In this document: positions 46,712 through 57,503 of the stretch, piece after piece
How positions within the stretch are numbered: the first letter of the stretch is position 1
How the letters are laid out: every line of letters begins with the position of its first letter
NCBI GenBank assembly: GCA_963969595.1
Contig: OZ018412.1
Location: 27,652,339 to 27,716,338 of the forward strand
DNA length: 64,000 nt
Direction of reading: 5' to 3'
Source: Neckera pumila
Lineage: Eukaryota; Streptophyta; Bryopsida; Hypnales; Neckeraceae
Notes under the pieces: model-generated
Databases searched by the model: none
What the model was told of the DNA's origin: nothing
The model's input: the letters and a program-made list of their open reading frames with translations, nothing else
Program-made: the position numbers and the translations under genes

Positions 46712-47632
46712 TCCCTAAAGGACCATTGTCCCTTTGGGGGACAAATGCGTTTTTGGGCAGGTACCTATGGGCTGAAATTTTCTTCTGACTTTTTGAAACT
46801 TTTTTTGGAGGTAGAAAAGCTGATTAGCTTCATGGGAATATAATTTTTTTCACAATCAGTGCTTGGGAACAAAAGTTATGACCAAATAAGCTCAAAACAG
46901 GGGATGGCAGGAAGCAAAAAAATTTTGCAATTTTTTTTTTTTTCTTAAAGTATTTTTTTTCTCATAGATTATATTTTTGTCTATCTAGGAAGCTTTGATT
47001 CATTTCATTTGGATTTGTTATGAGAAAATTATGGACATTTTTGTTTTCCGGGCAATTAGAGCATCTTTTTGAAAAAAATGACTTGTAGGATTCATTTCTA
47101 AATGCAATTTTTCAAATTTTTCAAATTTTTTTTTGTTTGCATGGTTTAGTTTACTTGCTAGAACAATCTCACCATTGGGATTAGTGCATTTCAATTCCAC
47201 CTAAAGTATATATGTATTTTAGATTTTCCTTCTATCTCGTACCTACTTCTACTTAAAAAAACTTTTAATAATGAAAATTAAGTTTTTTTGAACTTTTTTT
47301 TTTGGCTAGATTCTCAACTCAATTATCCAGTATAACATTAAAAGCTCAAACCTCTGTAGTGCAAAAAAATAAAGTTAAAAATGTTCAAAGTCAAAAAATC
47401 TAGTCTCACAATGTGTTGAAAAACTTATTTTTTTCACTTAAAATGCAGATATCTTGCAATTTGTGTGGTCAAAAATTCTGAAATTTTTTCCACACACTCT
47501 CATACTAGTTAGGTGTAAGATCCTATGGTTATATGTGGGAAAAAAAACATTTTTCAACTTTTTTACTTTTTGCTATAGAAATGGCAGATTTGAGTGTTTT
47601 TTGGCAGAAAAAGGGCCTCGGTCCTTTAGGGG
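46712..47632 (+). mobile_element. TTAA superfamily, subfamily B, forward copy nested in a reverse B copy
   Basis: It starts TCCCTAAAGGACCATTGTCC and ends GGCCTCGGTCCTTTAGGGG, 921 bp, flanked by TTAA at 46708-46711 and 47633-47636. It lies in opposite orientation to its host, so host plus insert forms a large inverted pair. The subterminal palindrome CCATTGTCCCTTTGGGGGAC is well preserved. Confidence 0.92.
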
Positions 47633-48342
47633 TTAAAGTGAAAAAAACAAGTTTTTCAGCACATTGTGGAACTAGCCTATTTGACTTTGAATTTTTTTGA
47701 CTTTAATTTTTAAGCTTTAAATCTTTCTAGTAGAAAATTGAGTTGAGAATCTAGGATTTTTTATTTAAGAAAAACGTTATTTTTCATACTTCAAAAAATT
47801 GTGAAGTAGAAGTAGGTACAAGATAGAAGGAAAATCTAAATTATTAATATCTCTAAAATGGAATCAAAATGCACTAATTCCAACGGTGAGATTTTTATAG
47901 CAATCAAACTAAATCATGTGAAACTTTTTCTTTGAAAAATTGTAAAAATTGCATTTAGAAATGAATCTAACAAGTTATCTTTTCAAGATGATATTATAAT
48001 TGCCCAAAAAACAAGATTTTCCACAATTTTTTTCATAAAATTCCAAATGGAATGAATCAAAGCTTCCTAGGTAGACAAAAATTTAATCTATAAGAAAAAA
48101 AAAATTCAAAAATTCAAAATTTTGAATTTTTTTTTGTTGCCCCCTCCCCACTGCCTCTCCAATGTTTGGGCAAAACTTTTGTTCTTGGGCACTGGTCGGA
48201 AAATGAATTATATTCCCACAAAGCTAATCATTTTTTCTATCTTCAAAAAAGTTTCAAAAAATCAACACAAAATTCAGTTCGTAGGTACTTGCCCAAAATT
48301 CCCATTTGTCCCCCGAATGGACAATGATCCTTTATGGGTTAA

Positions 48343-48955
48343 GGGACATTCTTCAAAGAATATCGGACTTTGTCAAGACTTGTGCTTGTCAAATCTAAAC
48401 TTTATAAAAAAATATTACATATCATTTGTGATTGGTCAATCCACTATTAATAAAAACACATCATGTATAATTATAAAGATATAGAACAGAAGTCAAAGGA
48501 TGTGAAATTACGGCCTATCAATTTTAGTATGCAAAAAGGCCATTGTTCTTACAAGAACAAGCACAACAACTGTTCATTGAAACACAAAAATTGCATTGCA
48601 ATCTTGAAAAAGGAACTGTGTTATTTTTAAAAACCATAATAATCCATAGAATGCTTGGATGTACTTGATTTCAACCCAAACCCATAGAGGACCAAGATAT
48701 TCAATTTTAACCTAAAATAACTTTGAGCCAATTTGAGTAGAATATTTGCATATTTTTTTCCTATTCAATTTCATTTATTTTTTGACCAACAAGTGTAACG
48801 TTCTTCAACTAATTCTGGTGATGTAAATATAAATGCATTGGAAATACAATTTGATCAATTTGATCAATTTAATTGACCCTTTTAAAACTAGGAATCCTTC
48901 AACATTTAAGGATAAGGTGCCAAGTGTTCCATAATACATGCAACATTCATTCTCT
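48343..48955. other. Intergenic DNA
   Basis: No gene or bounded repeat is visible between the TTAA copies on either side. Confidence 0.4.
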
Positions 48956-48959
48956 TTTA

Positions 48960-50795
48960 TCCCTAAAAGTCAGAGACTATGCTTTCACCAAAACCACTCC
49001 AAAAACTGCCATTTCTAATACAAATACCAAATTTTGAAAAAACAAAAATTGGAAAAATGTAACAATAGGATCTTGTAGTACACTAGTTCAAGATGTTGTG
49101 GAAAAAAAATTTAAGAAATTTCCACCTTGTGGATTGCAAGATAATAGCATTTGAATTGAAAAAAAATCCTTTTTTTGTCCCTTGCAAAAAATCCGGGCAG
49201 CTGCACTTCACAAGGTCACATTCGTATGAAAAAATGTCCAAAATGGTGATTACTCTTTTAAGGCAAGTGGACTACATGCTTGAAAAAATTTCAAATCACT
49301 TGGAGTTGTAAAACATATAGGAAAAATATTAAGTAGAAAGAGGTAGAGAATGATTCCAAACACTAAATTGTTAAGATTTTAGATATGGAATTGAAAAATG
49401 CCAATCCCAACAATTGTAATGTTGGAATAAACAATTCACATTCAAAGATTTTTTTTTTTTTTTAAAATAATGGAAACTGAGTTAAATAAAGGACTTCAAA
49501 GTTTATTTTAGAGTAGAGATTCTATAACTACCCTCAAACTAAGAATCCTCATAACTTTTGACTCATTAATCCAAATGGAATGATTCAAGCGTCCCGTGTA
49601 TATATAAATCTAAAAAACAACTTCAAGTTTTTATTTTTCAGAAAAGTGATTTTTAAATAATTTTTTTGTGCTGCCCGGATTGCCCCCCGACCAATGAAAA
49701 TGACATATCATGCCAACAACTTTTTAACCATGTAGTTAAAACTTATGAAAATTGTTGGACCTTAAAACTACTCCTCGGATACATGTTGTGTGAAAGTTTT
49801 AAAGAAAAAAATTAAGAATTCCGTTTGTAGTGAAATGGCCTAAAATGGCTATGTTTTAACCAAGGCCTTTTTTCTGCCAAAAAACACATGAAACTGCCAT
49901 TTCTATAGCAAAGAGTAAAAAAATTTGAAATTTTTTTTTTTCACATCTACCAATAGGATCTTATACCAAACTAGTATGATAATGTGTGGAAAAATTTTCA
50001 GAATTTTTGATCGCACAGATTGCAAGATATCTCTGTTTAAAGCAAAAAAAACAAGTTTTTCAACACATTGCAGGACTAGATTTTATGACTTTGAACATTT
50101 TTAACTTAAATTTTTTGCACTATGGAGTTTTGAGCTTTTAATCTTTATAGTGGAGAATTGAGTTGAGAGTCTAGGGAAAAAAAAATCCAAAAAAACTTAA
50201 TATTTATTATTAAAAAAATTGTTAAGTAGAAGTAGGTACGGGATAGAAGGAAAATCTAAAATATTAATATCTTTTATATGGAATTTAAAAACACTAATCC
50301 CAATGGTGAGATTGTTCTAGCAAAAAAACTAGACCTTGTGGAACTTTTTTTTTATAAATTACTAAAATTGCATTTAGAAATAAATCCTATAAGTTATTTT
50401 TTTCAGGAAGATGCTCTAAGTGCCCAAAAAACAAGATTGTCCATAACTTTCTCATAACAAATCCAAATGAAATGAATCAAAGCTTCCCAGATAGAAAAAA
50501 ATATAATCTATAAGAAAACAAAATTAAACAAAATTAAGAAAATAAATTGCAAATTTTTTTTGCTGCCCTACGTCCCCTCTTTTGAGCTTATTTGGGCATA
50601 ACCTTTTTTCTCGGACACCGATTGAAAAAAGAATTGTATTCACATAAAGCTTAGCAGTTTTTCTATCTTCAAAAAAAGTTTCAAGAAATTACAACAAAAA
50701 TTCAGCCTGTAGGTACCTGCCCAAAATCCCATTTGTCCCCCAAAGGGACAATGGTCCTTTAGGGGTTAAAAAAGTGGCGTTTGGTCCTTTACGGA
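48960..50795 (-). mobile_element. TTAA superfamily, subfamily A reverse copy hosting a B copy
   Basis: The left end is TCCCTAAAAGTCAGAGACTA and the right end GTTTGGTCCTTTACGGA, with TTAA at 50796-50799 and a mutated TTTA at 48956-48959. Near its right end it is split by the B copy 49860-50765. The host reads CTATGTT-TTAA and TTAA-AAAAGTGGCG, aligning with the A consensus CTATGTT-GCCA-AAAAACGGTG with one TTAA in the reconstructed empty site. Confidence 0.83.
49860..50765 (-). mobile_element. TTAA superfamily, subfamily B reverse copy nested in A
   Basis: TTAA at 49856-49859 is followed directly by CCAAGGCCTTTTTTCTGCC, so about ten terminal bases (CCCTAAAGGC) are missing. The right end AATGGTCCTTTAGGGG is intact and followed by TTAA at 50766-50769. 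The rest is a standard B body of 906 bp. Confidence 0.88.
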
Positions 50796-50799
50796 TTAA

Positions 50800-51474
50800 A
50801 GTCAATTTTCATCCGATTAAAAAATTCTAGGAAGGTGGTGCTGGGCATTACTATTGCTCAAGGCTATTAGCTATCATAATTTTTTAATTCTTTTTTTTTT
50901 TCTTAATAAATGTGTACAAGCACTCTAATAATTTATAAATAATGAACAAAGGATCCAAGGCTCTTTTTCCTTTGGTAAATTAATCACTATGTACATAAAG
51001 TTTTAATACTTTGAATACAAATAACAAAATGTTTAATGTTTTTAGATTTAGTCAATGTAAATTCAAATATTAAAAATAGAAAGAAATATTTTAGTGAACT
51101 TTTGAAGTTAAATGCTTCTAAGTTGATTTGAAAAAGAGTATTAAATATTAGTGCATAATTTGACTACATACATAATTTCTAAAATTTATATTCAACCCTT
51201 TAAAGATGTTGAGGCCGAAAAGTGGCCGATGAATGACTTTCAAGATTAGTATAGAAGTAAAGAATGCACCTATTGGTTCATAAATCAAATCATTTCTTGC
51301 AAAGTTGCTTGATGATAAATCTTGTCCTTTTACTGTTAATTATATAATGTCCAATGGATGACAGAGAATCCTTCCATATAAGACCAAAAAGTAGATGTTC
51401 ATCCTTAGAATTCTGTGTGAAAAGGAGAAGTCCTGTACAATAGTTTGACCTCCAATGAGTACGCTTGGATTTTT
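50800..51474. other. Intergenic DNA with dispersed repeats
   Basis: From about 51200 the sequence is related first to 7256-7340 and then, from 51347, to 40288-40430. Nothing coding is visible. Confidence 0.45.
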
Positions 51475-51478
51475 TTAA

Positions 51479-52973
51479 CCCCTAAAGGCCCAAGTGTTCG
51501 TTCAATGGACAAGTGGGATTTTGGGCAGGTACCTATGGGTTGAAATTTTGTCCAGATTTTTTGAAACTTTTTTTTAAAAATAGAAAAATTGATAAGCTTT
51601 GTGGGAGTAAATTTTTTTTTTCAAATCGGTGCCCGGGAAAATAAGTTATGCCCAAATAAGCTCAAAACAAAGGAGAGTGGGTAGCAAAAAAAATTTGCAA
51701 TTTTTTTTTTTTTTTTGAATTTTTTTCCCTATAGATTATATTTTTGTCTATCTGTAAAGCTTTGATTCATTTCATTTGGATTTGTTATGAGAAAGTTATG
51801 GACATTCTTGTTTTTAAGGCAATTAGAGCATCTTTTTGAAAAAAATAACTTGTAGGACTCATTTTTTAATGCAATTTTTTCAAGTTTGTAAAAAAAAAAA
51901 TTTGGCTTGGTTTAGTTTATTGGCTAGAACAATTGAACCATTAGGATTAGTGCATTTTTAATTCTATCTAAAATATATGAACATTTTAGATTTTCCTTCT
52001 ATCTCGTACCTAATTCTACTTAATACTCCCTCTGTTCCACTAAAAAACTCCAAAAAGCTTCCCCATGAAGGATTAACTACATTTTTAGTCTTTCTAATAG
52101 GAATACATGCATTCAAAAACTAGCAACCCATCCTTTAGATCTTTACAAAATCTCCAACTTAGGCACCATTGTTTAGGCACCCAAAATCCATGCAGAAAGT
52201 ACCATTTTTGACAAAATTTGTAAACACTGCCAGCTTCATCATTCTTGATGATTTAAATGTTGGTAGCAACATTGGGATTCTAGAAACATCTACTGCAACC
52301 TAAATACCCACAACAAAGATCCCTACACCACTTCAAGAACAACTCTTCAAAGTGTCAAAGTGGTCACCAAATCCATTGTCAATACTACTATCTAAGGAAG
52401 CACAACAAGTCCAAGGTGTCTTATATGGGCAAGACCAAAAAAATTTGGCAAAGAATGCTCTCTAATCACTTGACTTGCCCTCATAAGGTCATTCAGCACG
52501 GCCAACACTTACCCAACAATCGAAATCTAAGAACGGAGCTTTTTAGTGGAACAAAAATTGTGCTTGATTTGGAGGTTTTTACTGGGACAGAGGGAGTAAT
52601 TTTTTTAATAATGAAAATTAATTTTTTTTTAATTTTTTTAATTTTTGGTAGATAGTCAACTCAATTCTCCTCTATAAACATTTAAGTTCAAAACTTTATA
52701 GTGCAAAAATTTTAAGTTAAAAATGTTCAAAGTCAAAAAATCCAGTCCCACAATGTGCTGAAAAACTTGTTTTTTTCACTTTAAACGTAGATATCTTGCA
52801 ATCTGTGCGGTCAAAAATTCTGAAACTTTTTCCACACATTCTTATACTAGTTAGGTGTAAGATCCTATGGTTAAATGTGATAAAAAAACATTTTAGTTTT
52901 TTCTTCACTCTTTGCTAAAAAATGGCAGTTTTGGGTGTTTTTTGGCAGAAAAAAGGCCTTGGTCCTCTAGGGG
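51479..52973 (+). mobile_element. TTAA superfamily, subfamily B forward copy hosting a Stowaway MITE
   Basis: It starts CCCCTAAAGGCCCAAGTG and ends CCTTGGTCCTCTAGGGG, flanked by TTAA at 51475-51478 and 52974-52977. The flanks GATTTTTT-TTAA and TTAA-GCAAATGATTCAC match the continuous text TTTTTAATCAAATTATTCAC at 40425-40446, giving a direct empty-site comparison. Without the Stowaway the copy is about 920 bp. Confidence 0.92.
52026..52596. mobile_element. Stowaway (Tc1/mariner) MITE
   Basis: The ends CTCCCTCTGTTCCACTAAAA and, reversed, CTCCCTCTGTCCCAGTAAAA are canonical Stowaway termini. The flanks are TA at 52024-52025 and 52597-52598. At 571 bp it is long for a Stowaway. A second inverted copy of the terminus (GGAGCTTTTTAGTGGAACAA near 52535-52555) lies inside the right end. 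No mariner transposase was recognised in the short internal frames. Confidence 0.93.
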
Positions 52974-53044
52974 TTAAGCAAATGATTCACATAGCAGCAA
53001 AAAGGATGATTTCCACAGTGACCAACCAGACCTTCTAGGATTAA

Positions 53045-53434
53045 GAGCATCGTCACCCATTCCTCGCAAACACAACTTGGAGAATGGGGTGGCTTAGGCC
53101 TTGCTCCTTCCGGGCCGCTTCCATGCGCCACCCATTCATGGAGAAGCGCATACACCAAAACAAGACAAACTCCTGCATTAATGACTTGTCATACCAAGAG
53201 CCAACCAAAATGTTAATTGATTAAAAAAAAAAAAAATGGCTCACAATCAACAAAGCTGACAAGATCAAGCCCGATCAAAGCGTGGTGGGGACGGGGAGCT
53301 AGTGTTTGGAGAGCTCATCTTGGAGTGACTAGTCTTCTTTTGTCCCTTTCCCATGAATGGGTGGCTCTCTTTTTTTTCTCGGCCATGCTCAAACCCTAGC
53401 CTGGGAGCTTGGCAGTGAATGGGTGGTGATACTC
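53045..53434. mobile_element. Harbinger-like MITE with TAA duplication
   Basis: It begins GAGCATCGTCACCCATTC and ends GAATGGGTGGTGATACTC, flanked by TAA at 53042-53044 and 53435-53437. The 3-bp TWA duplication and GAGCATC-type end fit PIF/Harbinger. The 390-bp interior includes a GC-rich stretch (CTTCCGGGCCGCTTCCATGC). It is related in ends and size to 33627-34021. Confidence 0.85.
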
Positions 53435-53437
53435 TAA

Positions 53438-53642
53438 CATCTCCATTTTGATGCAAACTTCAAAAAGTTGCAGGAGCCAAATATTATAGCAAGACGATAA
53501 AGTAGTCATACAGAGTCAATGCTGAATTATGTGTTCTGCAGGGCAATTGTAAAAAATTGCCCCCCTGTTTTGTGCTTGGTAGAGAACAGTACAAGTCAAT
53601 CAAGCTCTCGTGGACGGGTCAACCTGGGTGATTCATAGCTAA
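53438..53642. other. Short intergenic stretch
   Basis: Nothing recognisable; it links the Harbinger-like MITE to the next TTAA element. Confidence 0.4.
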
Positions 53643-53646
53643 TTAA

Positions 53647-54435
53647 CCCCTTAAAGGATCAAACACCATTTTTTGGCAATGTAGCAATTTTGGGCAGCTC
53701 ACTACGAATGAAAATTTATTTTTTTTCTTTGAAATTTTCACACAAGATGTGCCCAACAAGTAGCTTCAAGGCCCAACAATTTTCATAACTTTTGACTACA
53801 TGGGTAAAAAGTTATTGCATGATATGTAATTTTTTGCATTTGGCGGGCAGCCCGGGCAACTCAAAAAAATTATTTAAAAAACACATTTGGATTAATGAGT
53901 CAGAAGTTATGAGGAGTTTTAGTTTGAGGGTAGTTATGGAATCTCTACTCTAAAATAAACTTTGAAGTCCTTTATCTAACTCAATTTTCAATACTTTTGC
54001 AAAAAATGAAAAACATTAGGTGTAGATTATTTATTACAACATTACAACCGTCGGGATTGGCATTTTTCAATTCCATAATTAAATTCTTGACAATTTAGTA
54101 TTTTGAGTCATTCTCTACCTCTTCCTACTTACTATTTTTTTCCTATATGTTGTACAATTCCAAATGATGTGAAAATTTTTCAAGCATGTAGACAACTTGC
54201 CTTGAAGAATGAATCCAAAGAGTAACCACCATTTTGGACATTTTTTCATACAAATGTGACCTTGTGAAGGGCAGCTGCCCGGATTTTTTTTCACATCTTC
54301 TTAAACCAGTGTACTACAAGATCCTATGGTTACATGTGTTCAAAAATGTTTTTTTTTCTTAAAATTGGTACTTGTGTAAGAAATGGCAGTTTTGGAGTGG
54401 TTTTGGTGAAAACATAGTAAAAAACATTTAGGGGG
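53647..54435 (+). mobile_element. TTAA superfamily, subfamily A, forward copy
   Basis: This 789-bp copy starts CCCCTTAAAGGATCAAACACC and ends AAAAAACATTTAGGGGG, flanked by TTAA at 53643-53646 and 54436-54439. It carries all A blocks in order: GCAATTTTGGGCAGCTCACT, GCATGATATGTAATTTTTTG, TTACAACCGTCGGGATTGGC, TTTGGACATTTTTTCATACA and GAAATGGCAGTTTTGGAGTG. It serves as my A reference. Confidence 0.92.
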
Positions 54436-54736
54436 TTAAGGGCCTCTAATTCCAAATATGGATTCCAAATTTCCAAGTTTTATCATGGGTGGTAAGTAAA
54501 AAATGCTTGTCAGTTTTTCCCTGCTGACTTTGAATGACCACTTTGAACGTCCTGCAATATTTGAACACATCCAGATCTTGTTCCAACCCCTCAGGCACTA
54601 CTAAGGTCTGAAGGATTCTTGTAATTAGGATAAGTTCAGTTTTGCTAAACCTCTAAGTTGATCCGTGAATCCAATCTCAGTCAGCCTGTTTCTGTTATTC
54701 ATCAAATCTGATTGCTGTCTAACAATCAGAATGTAA

Positions 54737-54875
54737 GGGCCTCTTCACACTATGGCTGTCCAAGTCGAGAGGCCGTGGAACTCTGCAATATGATTCGTGG
54801 AACTGACAGACCCTGCAATATGATTGGTGGAAACGACAGACTCTCGACTTGGACGGCCATAGTGTGAAGAGGCCC
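54737..54875. mobile_element. 139-bp palindromic MITE, Tourist/Harbinger type
   Basis: The ends GGGCCTCTTCACACTATGGC and, reversed, GGGCCTCTTCACACTATGGC are identical over 20 bases, and the match continues through TGTCCAAGTCGAGAG with one mismatch. The flanks are TAA on both sides (54734-54736 and 54876-54878). The centre holds a small direct repeat, TGCAATATGATTCGTGGAA and TGCAATATGATTGGTGGAA. The near-identical arms suggest a young or selectively maintained insertion. Confidence 0.93.
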
Positions 54876-54879
54876 TAAG

Positions 54880-55917
54880 TTAAATGGTACTATGCAGCCT
54901 ATCCTCAGTTCCTCACAATCTCACATGATATTATAAGCTTAATTGCCAGCAGTCAGTTCATGAGATAGTACAATTTTGAACATCTGGTGCCCAATTTCAA
55001 AGGATTTGGTCCCTTGCAGAAGTTAAGATAACATGTTTTTTAGCAATGCAATGAGAGGGTCTTTGGAGTTCAAGCATGTACAAACAACAATCAGTTATTG
55101 TCAGGGGAGGAGAAATCCTTGTTTTTTTGTTTTTTTGTTATTTTGAAACACATGGACAGTCAAGAGAAATCCTTGTTTTTTTAATTTTTAGTTATTTTGA
55201 AACACATGGACAGTCAAGAGAAATCCTTGTTTGGATTGCAGGACAGTTTTAAGCATTGGATGCACGTTATTGAACTCTTTTGATTGAGTACCAAAATTTT
55301 TGGAAAAAAAAGATAAGGTAGGAGACTCAAATTCTGGAGGGTCATTTAGAATCGTCATATAGACTTGCCTGGAATGGGTATGAGGTGGTCTTTAAATGGA
55401 CCTTCTATAGTCATAGAATAAATCAATAAAAAAAAACTATTATATTTAATGCCAGAGCCAATTGTTGTCTTGCTTTCCCCACTTCTTTCTAGAAATTGCA
55501 AGTAAACAGCTTATGGAAGACCTAGGGTCATAAATAGGGACCTATGACACATCTTGTTTGAAAACTCATAAGTAATTCAAAAATGCTTCAAAAAATAAGA
55601 AATGATTTGTGTTACAATTAGAATCTATTTTCTTTGTCTAAAAAATGTGCAAAAAATAATGCCATCCTAGAAACTACATGAAAAAAGAGGACTAGCCCTT
55701 AGATGCCCGCTTTTAGAACCTCCTGCCTTAGTATTCCATACTTCTTTTACAAAACACGTACTCTCATCTATGAAAATATCAATGGATTTTGATATTCATA
55801 AGATAACTACACCTAAAATGGACCGTTGCTAAAAAGCAACCCCTATTTTTTGAAGTGAAAATGAACACAAAAGATATCCAAAATAGTGCACATTACAAGG
55901 ACAATTGTCAAGTGAAG
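54880..55917. other. Intergenic DNA with a 54-bp triplication
   Basis: The last part (about 55555-55735) is related to the dispersed repeat at 27990-28190 and 41515-41690. A terminus-like AAGATAACTACACCTAAAAT lies at about 55799-55818. No gene is seen. Confidence 0.45.
55111..55235 (+). repeat. Direct tandem repeat, 54-bp period
   Basis: AGAAATCCTTGTTT recurs at 55111, 55165 and 55219. The first two units are complete and share TTATTTTGAAACACATGGAC; the third is partial. Confidence 0.9.
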
Positions 55918-55921
55918 TTAA

Positions 55922-56785
55922 CCCCTAAGAGCCCAAGGCCTTTTCTACCTCAAAAAATACCCAAAACTGCCATTTCTAGAGCATTCATCAAAAAAGTTTG
56001 AAAAATTGATTTTTAGGGAATGTAACCGTTGGATCTTGTAGTTAACTTGTGTGAGAACATGTGGTAAAAATTTTGTGAGGTTTGACCGTATAGATTGGGA
56101 GGTATTTGCATTCATTGTTTTTCTTTTCTTTTCTTTCCATTGTGACCGAAATTTTCAGATGCCTTTGACCACCATTTGCTGAATTTTTTTCCACTACAGA
56201 CCTCCAATTATAATTTTTTCTTATGGGGAAACATGTTAGGCATGTGTATACCAATTTTCAAGTCAATCCAAGACAATCCCAATATTCAAAAAAATTAAAA
56301 TTTGCCGCTATGTCCCAAGAAATGACAATACAATAGGCCATTTTCAAAAAGAAAATCCCATCACACATTTTTTGATCTAGAAAATCTGAACGGTAGATTG
56401 AAAGATGCACTTGTATTTTAGAAGTAGGAATTTTTTTTTTGAAAAATGTCAAAATCTCTAACATCTACAAGCTCCTAAAGCCTCATGTGACCTCCCAATA
56501 GGCACAACAATAGCCTCTCTTGCCACCTCTTGCCACCTCTATTCCCCCCTTGGGAGTCAAAGTCAAATTCTTGAGGGGTAGCAGATTCCCAAACTGAAAT
56601 TTTTATTCAATCCATCATAACTTTTGGAAGGTAAGTCGGAATTTGATGAAATTTATCTTCCCGCTAAGCTAATGAGATTTCCTATCTCTCCAAAAAGTTT
56701 CAAAAAATCATGTGAAAAATTGAGGTCACAAGAGCTTGCTCGAAGTACCAAACAACCCCCGCAGGGACACTTGGGCTTTTAGGGG
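55922..56785 (-). mobile_element. TTAA superfamily, subfamily B2, reverse copy
   Basis: It starts CCCCTAAGAGCCCAAGGCC and ends GGGACACTTGGGCTTTTAGG plus GG, 864 bp, flanked by TTAA at 55918-55921 and 56786-56789. The interior follows the B2 order in reverse. Short frames within it are repeat-derived. Confidence 0.9.
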
Positions 56786-56789
56786 TTAA

Positions 56790-57499
56790 CATCCATTTTG
56801 AGTTGTGTGCAATTTTATTAATAGCACTGTAGAGGTGGCAACCACCCAAGTGGTCCATTTTGGGTTTACTTGCTGTTAATTTAACTTCTTGTCTATGTCA
56901 TTTTTTCATGTGCATCAAATTTATTTTGGCATGACCTACATGACACTTTTAGCATCCTACACCTTGCATCTTTGAAAATTGAAACTAATTCACAATGTGC
57001 CCAAAAATTATGGAACCACTTGCATTTTGATTCATAGTCCTTCACTTATATACAAAAATTGTTGTTTATTTTCTATAGCATAGTGGTCATGCCATAGAGT
57101 TTAACACTTTAAAGACCGGTTGACCATATTGTGGTCAATTTGGGCACTTTTAGCCTGATGGGCAGAGTTTGGAGCAAAATTTGGGAAGGACCAAAGGCAA
57201 CGGGTGTAGGGATTTTAGTACCACATCCACTGGGCTAGGAATCACAGCAACTCTTGCTACCATGTGGAAATGGGATTCAAAACACTAACACATGGGTGAT
57301 TGTAAATATGGGAATTCTGCCCAAAGTCAATCTGGGCACTCAATTTCTGCCAAGAAATTCAAATGTTTGTAAAATGCACCATGTGCCCAATGCATCTGTA
57401 CAATGAGATCTTTGTAAACAGCTGCTGATGTATTGTAATTTCCATTTTCTAGTTACGAGATGAAAGTGGGTTGCCCACCCCACAAATCAACCACGGTCC
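56790..57499. other. Intergenic DNA
   Basis: Words such as GGTCAATTTGGGCACTTTT (57136) and GTCAATCTGGGCACTCAATT (57327) recur once, but no bounded element could be defined. Confidence 0.4.
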
Positions 57500-57503
57500 T
57501 TAA

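Larger units (their letters stand above)
45944..48338 (-). mobile_element. TTAA superfamily, subfamily B reverse copy hosting two insertions
   Basis: It starts CCCCTAAAGGACTTAGGCC and ends GGACAATGATCCTTTATGGG, flanked by TTAA at 45940-45943 and 48339-48342. It holds a TIR insertion at 46064-46623 and a second, forward B copy at 46712-47632. Host text on either side of the inner B reads TCTGCGT-TTAA and TTAA-AGTGAAAAAAAC, matching the continuous B consensus TCTGCGTTTAAAGTGAAAAA. Confidence 0.87.

Noticed and set aside
52416..52655. 79-codon frame at the right end of the Stowaway as a mariner transposase remnant
   Set aside because: No DD(E/D) region or recognisable mariner motif is visible, and the frame runs across the element boundary into host B sequence.
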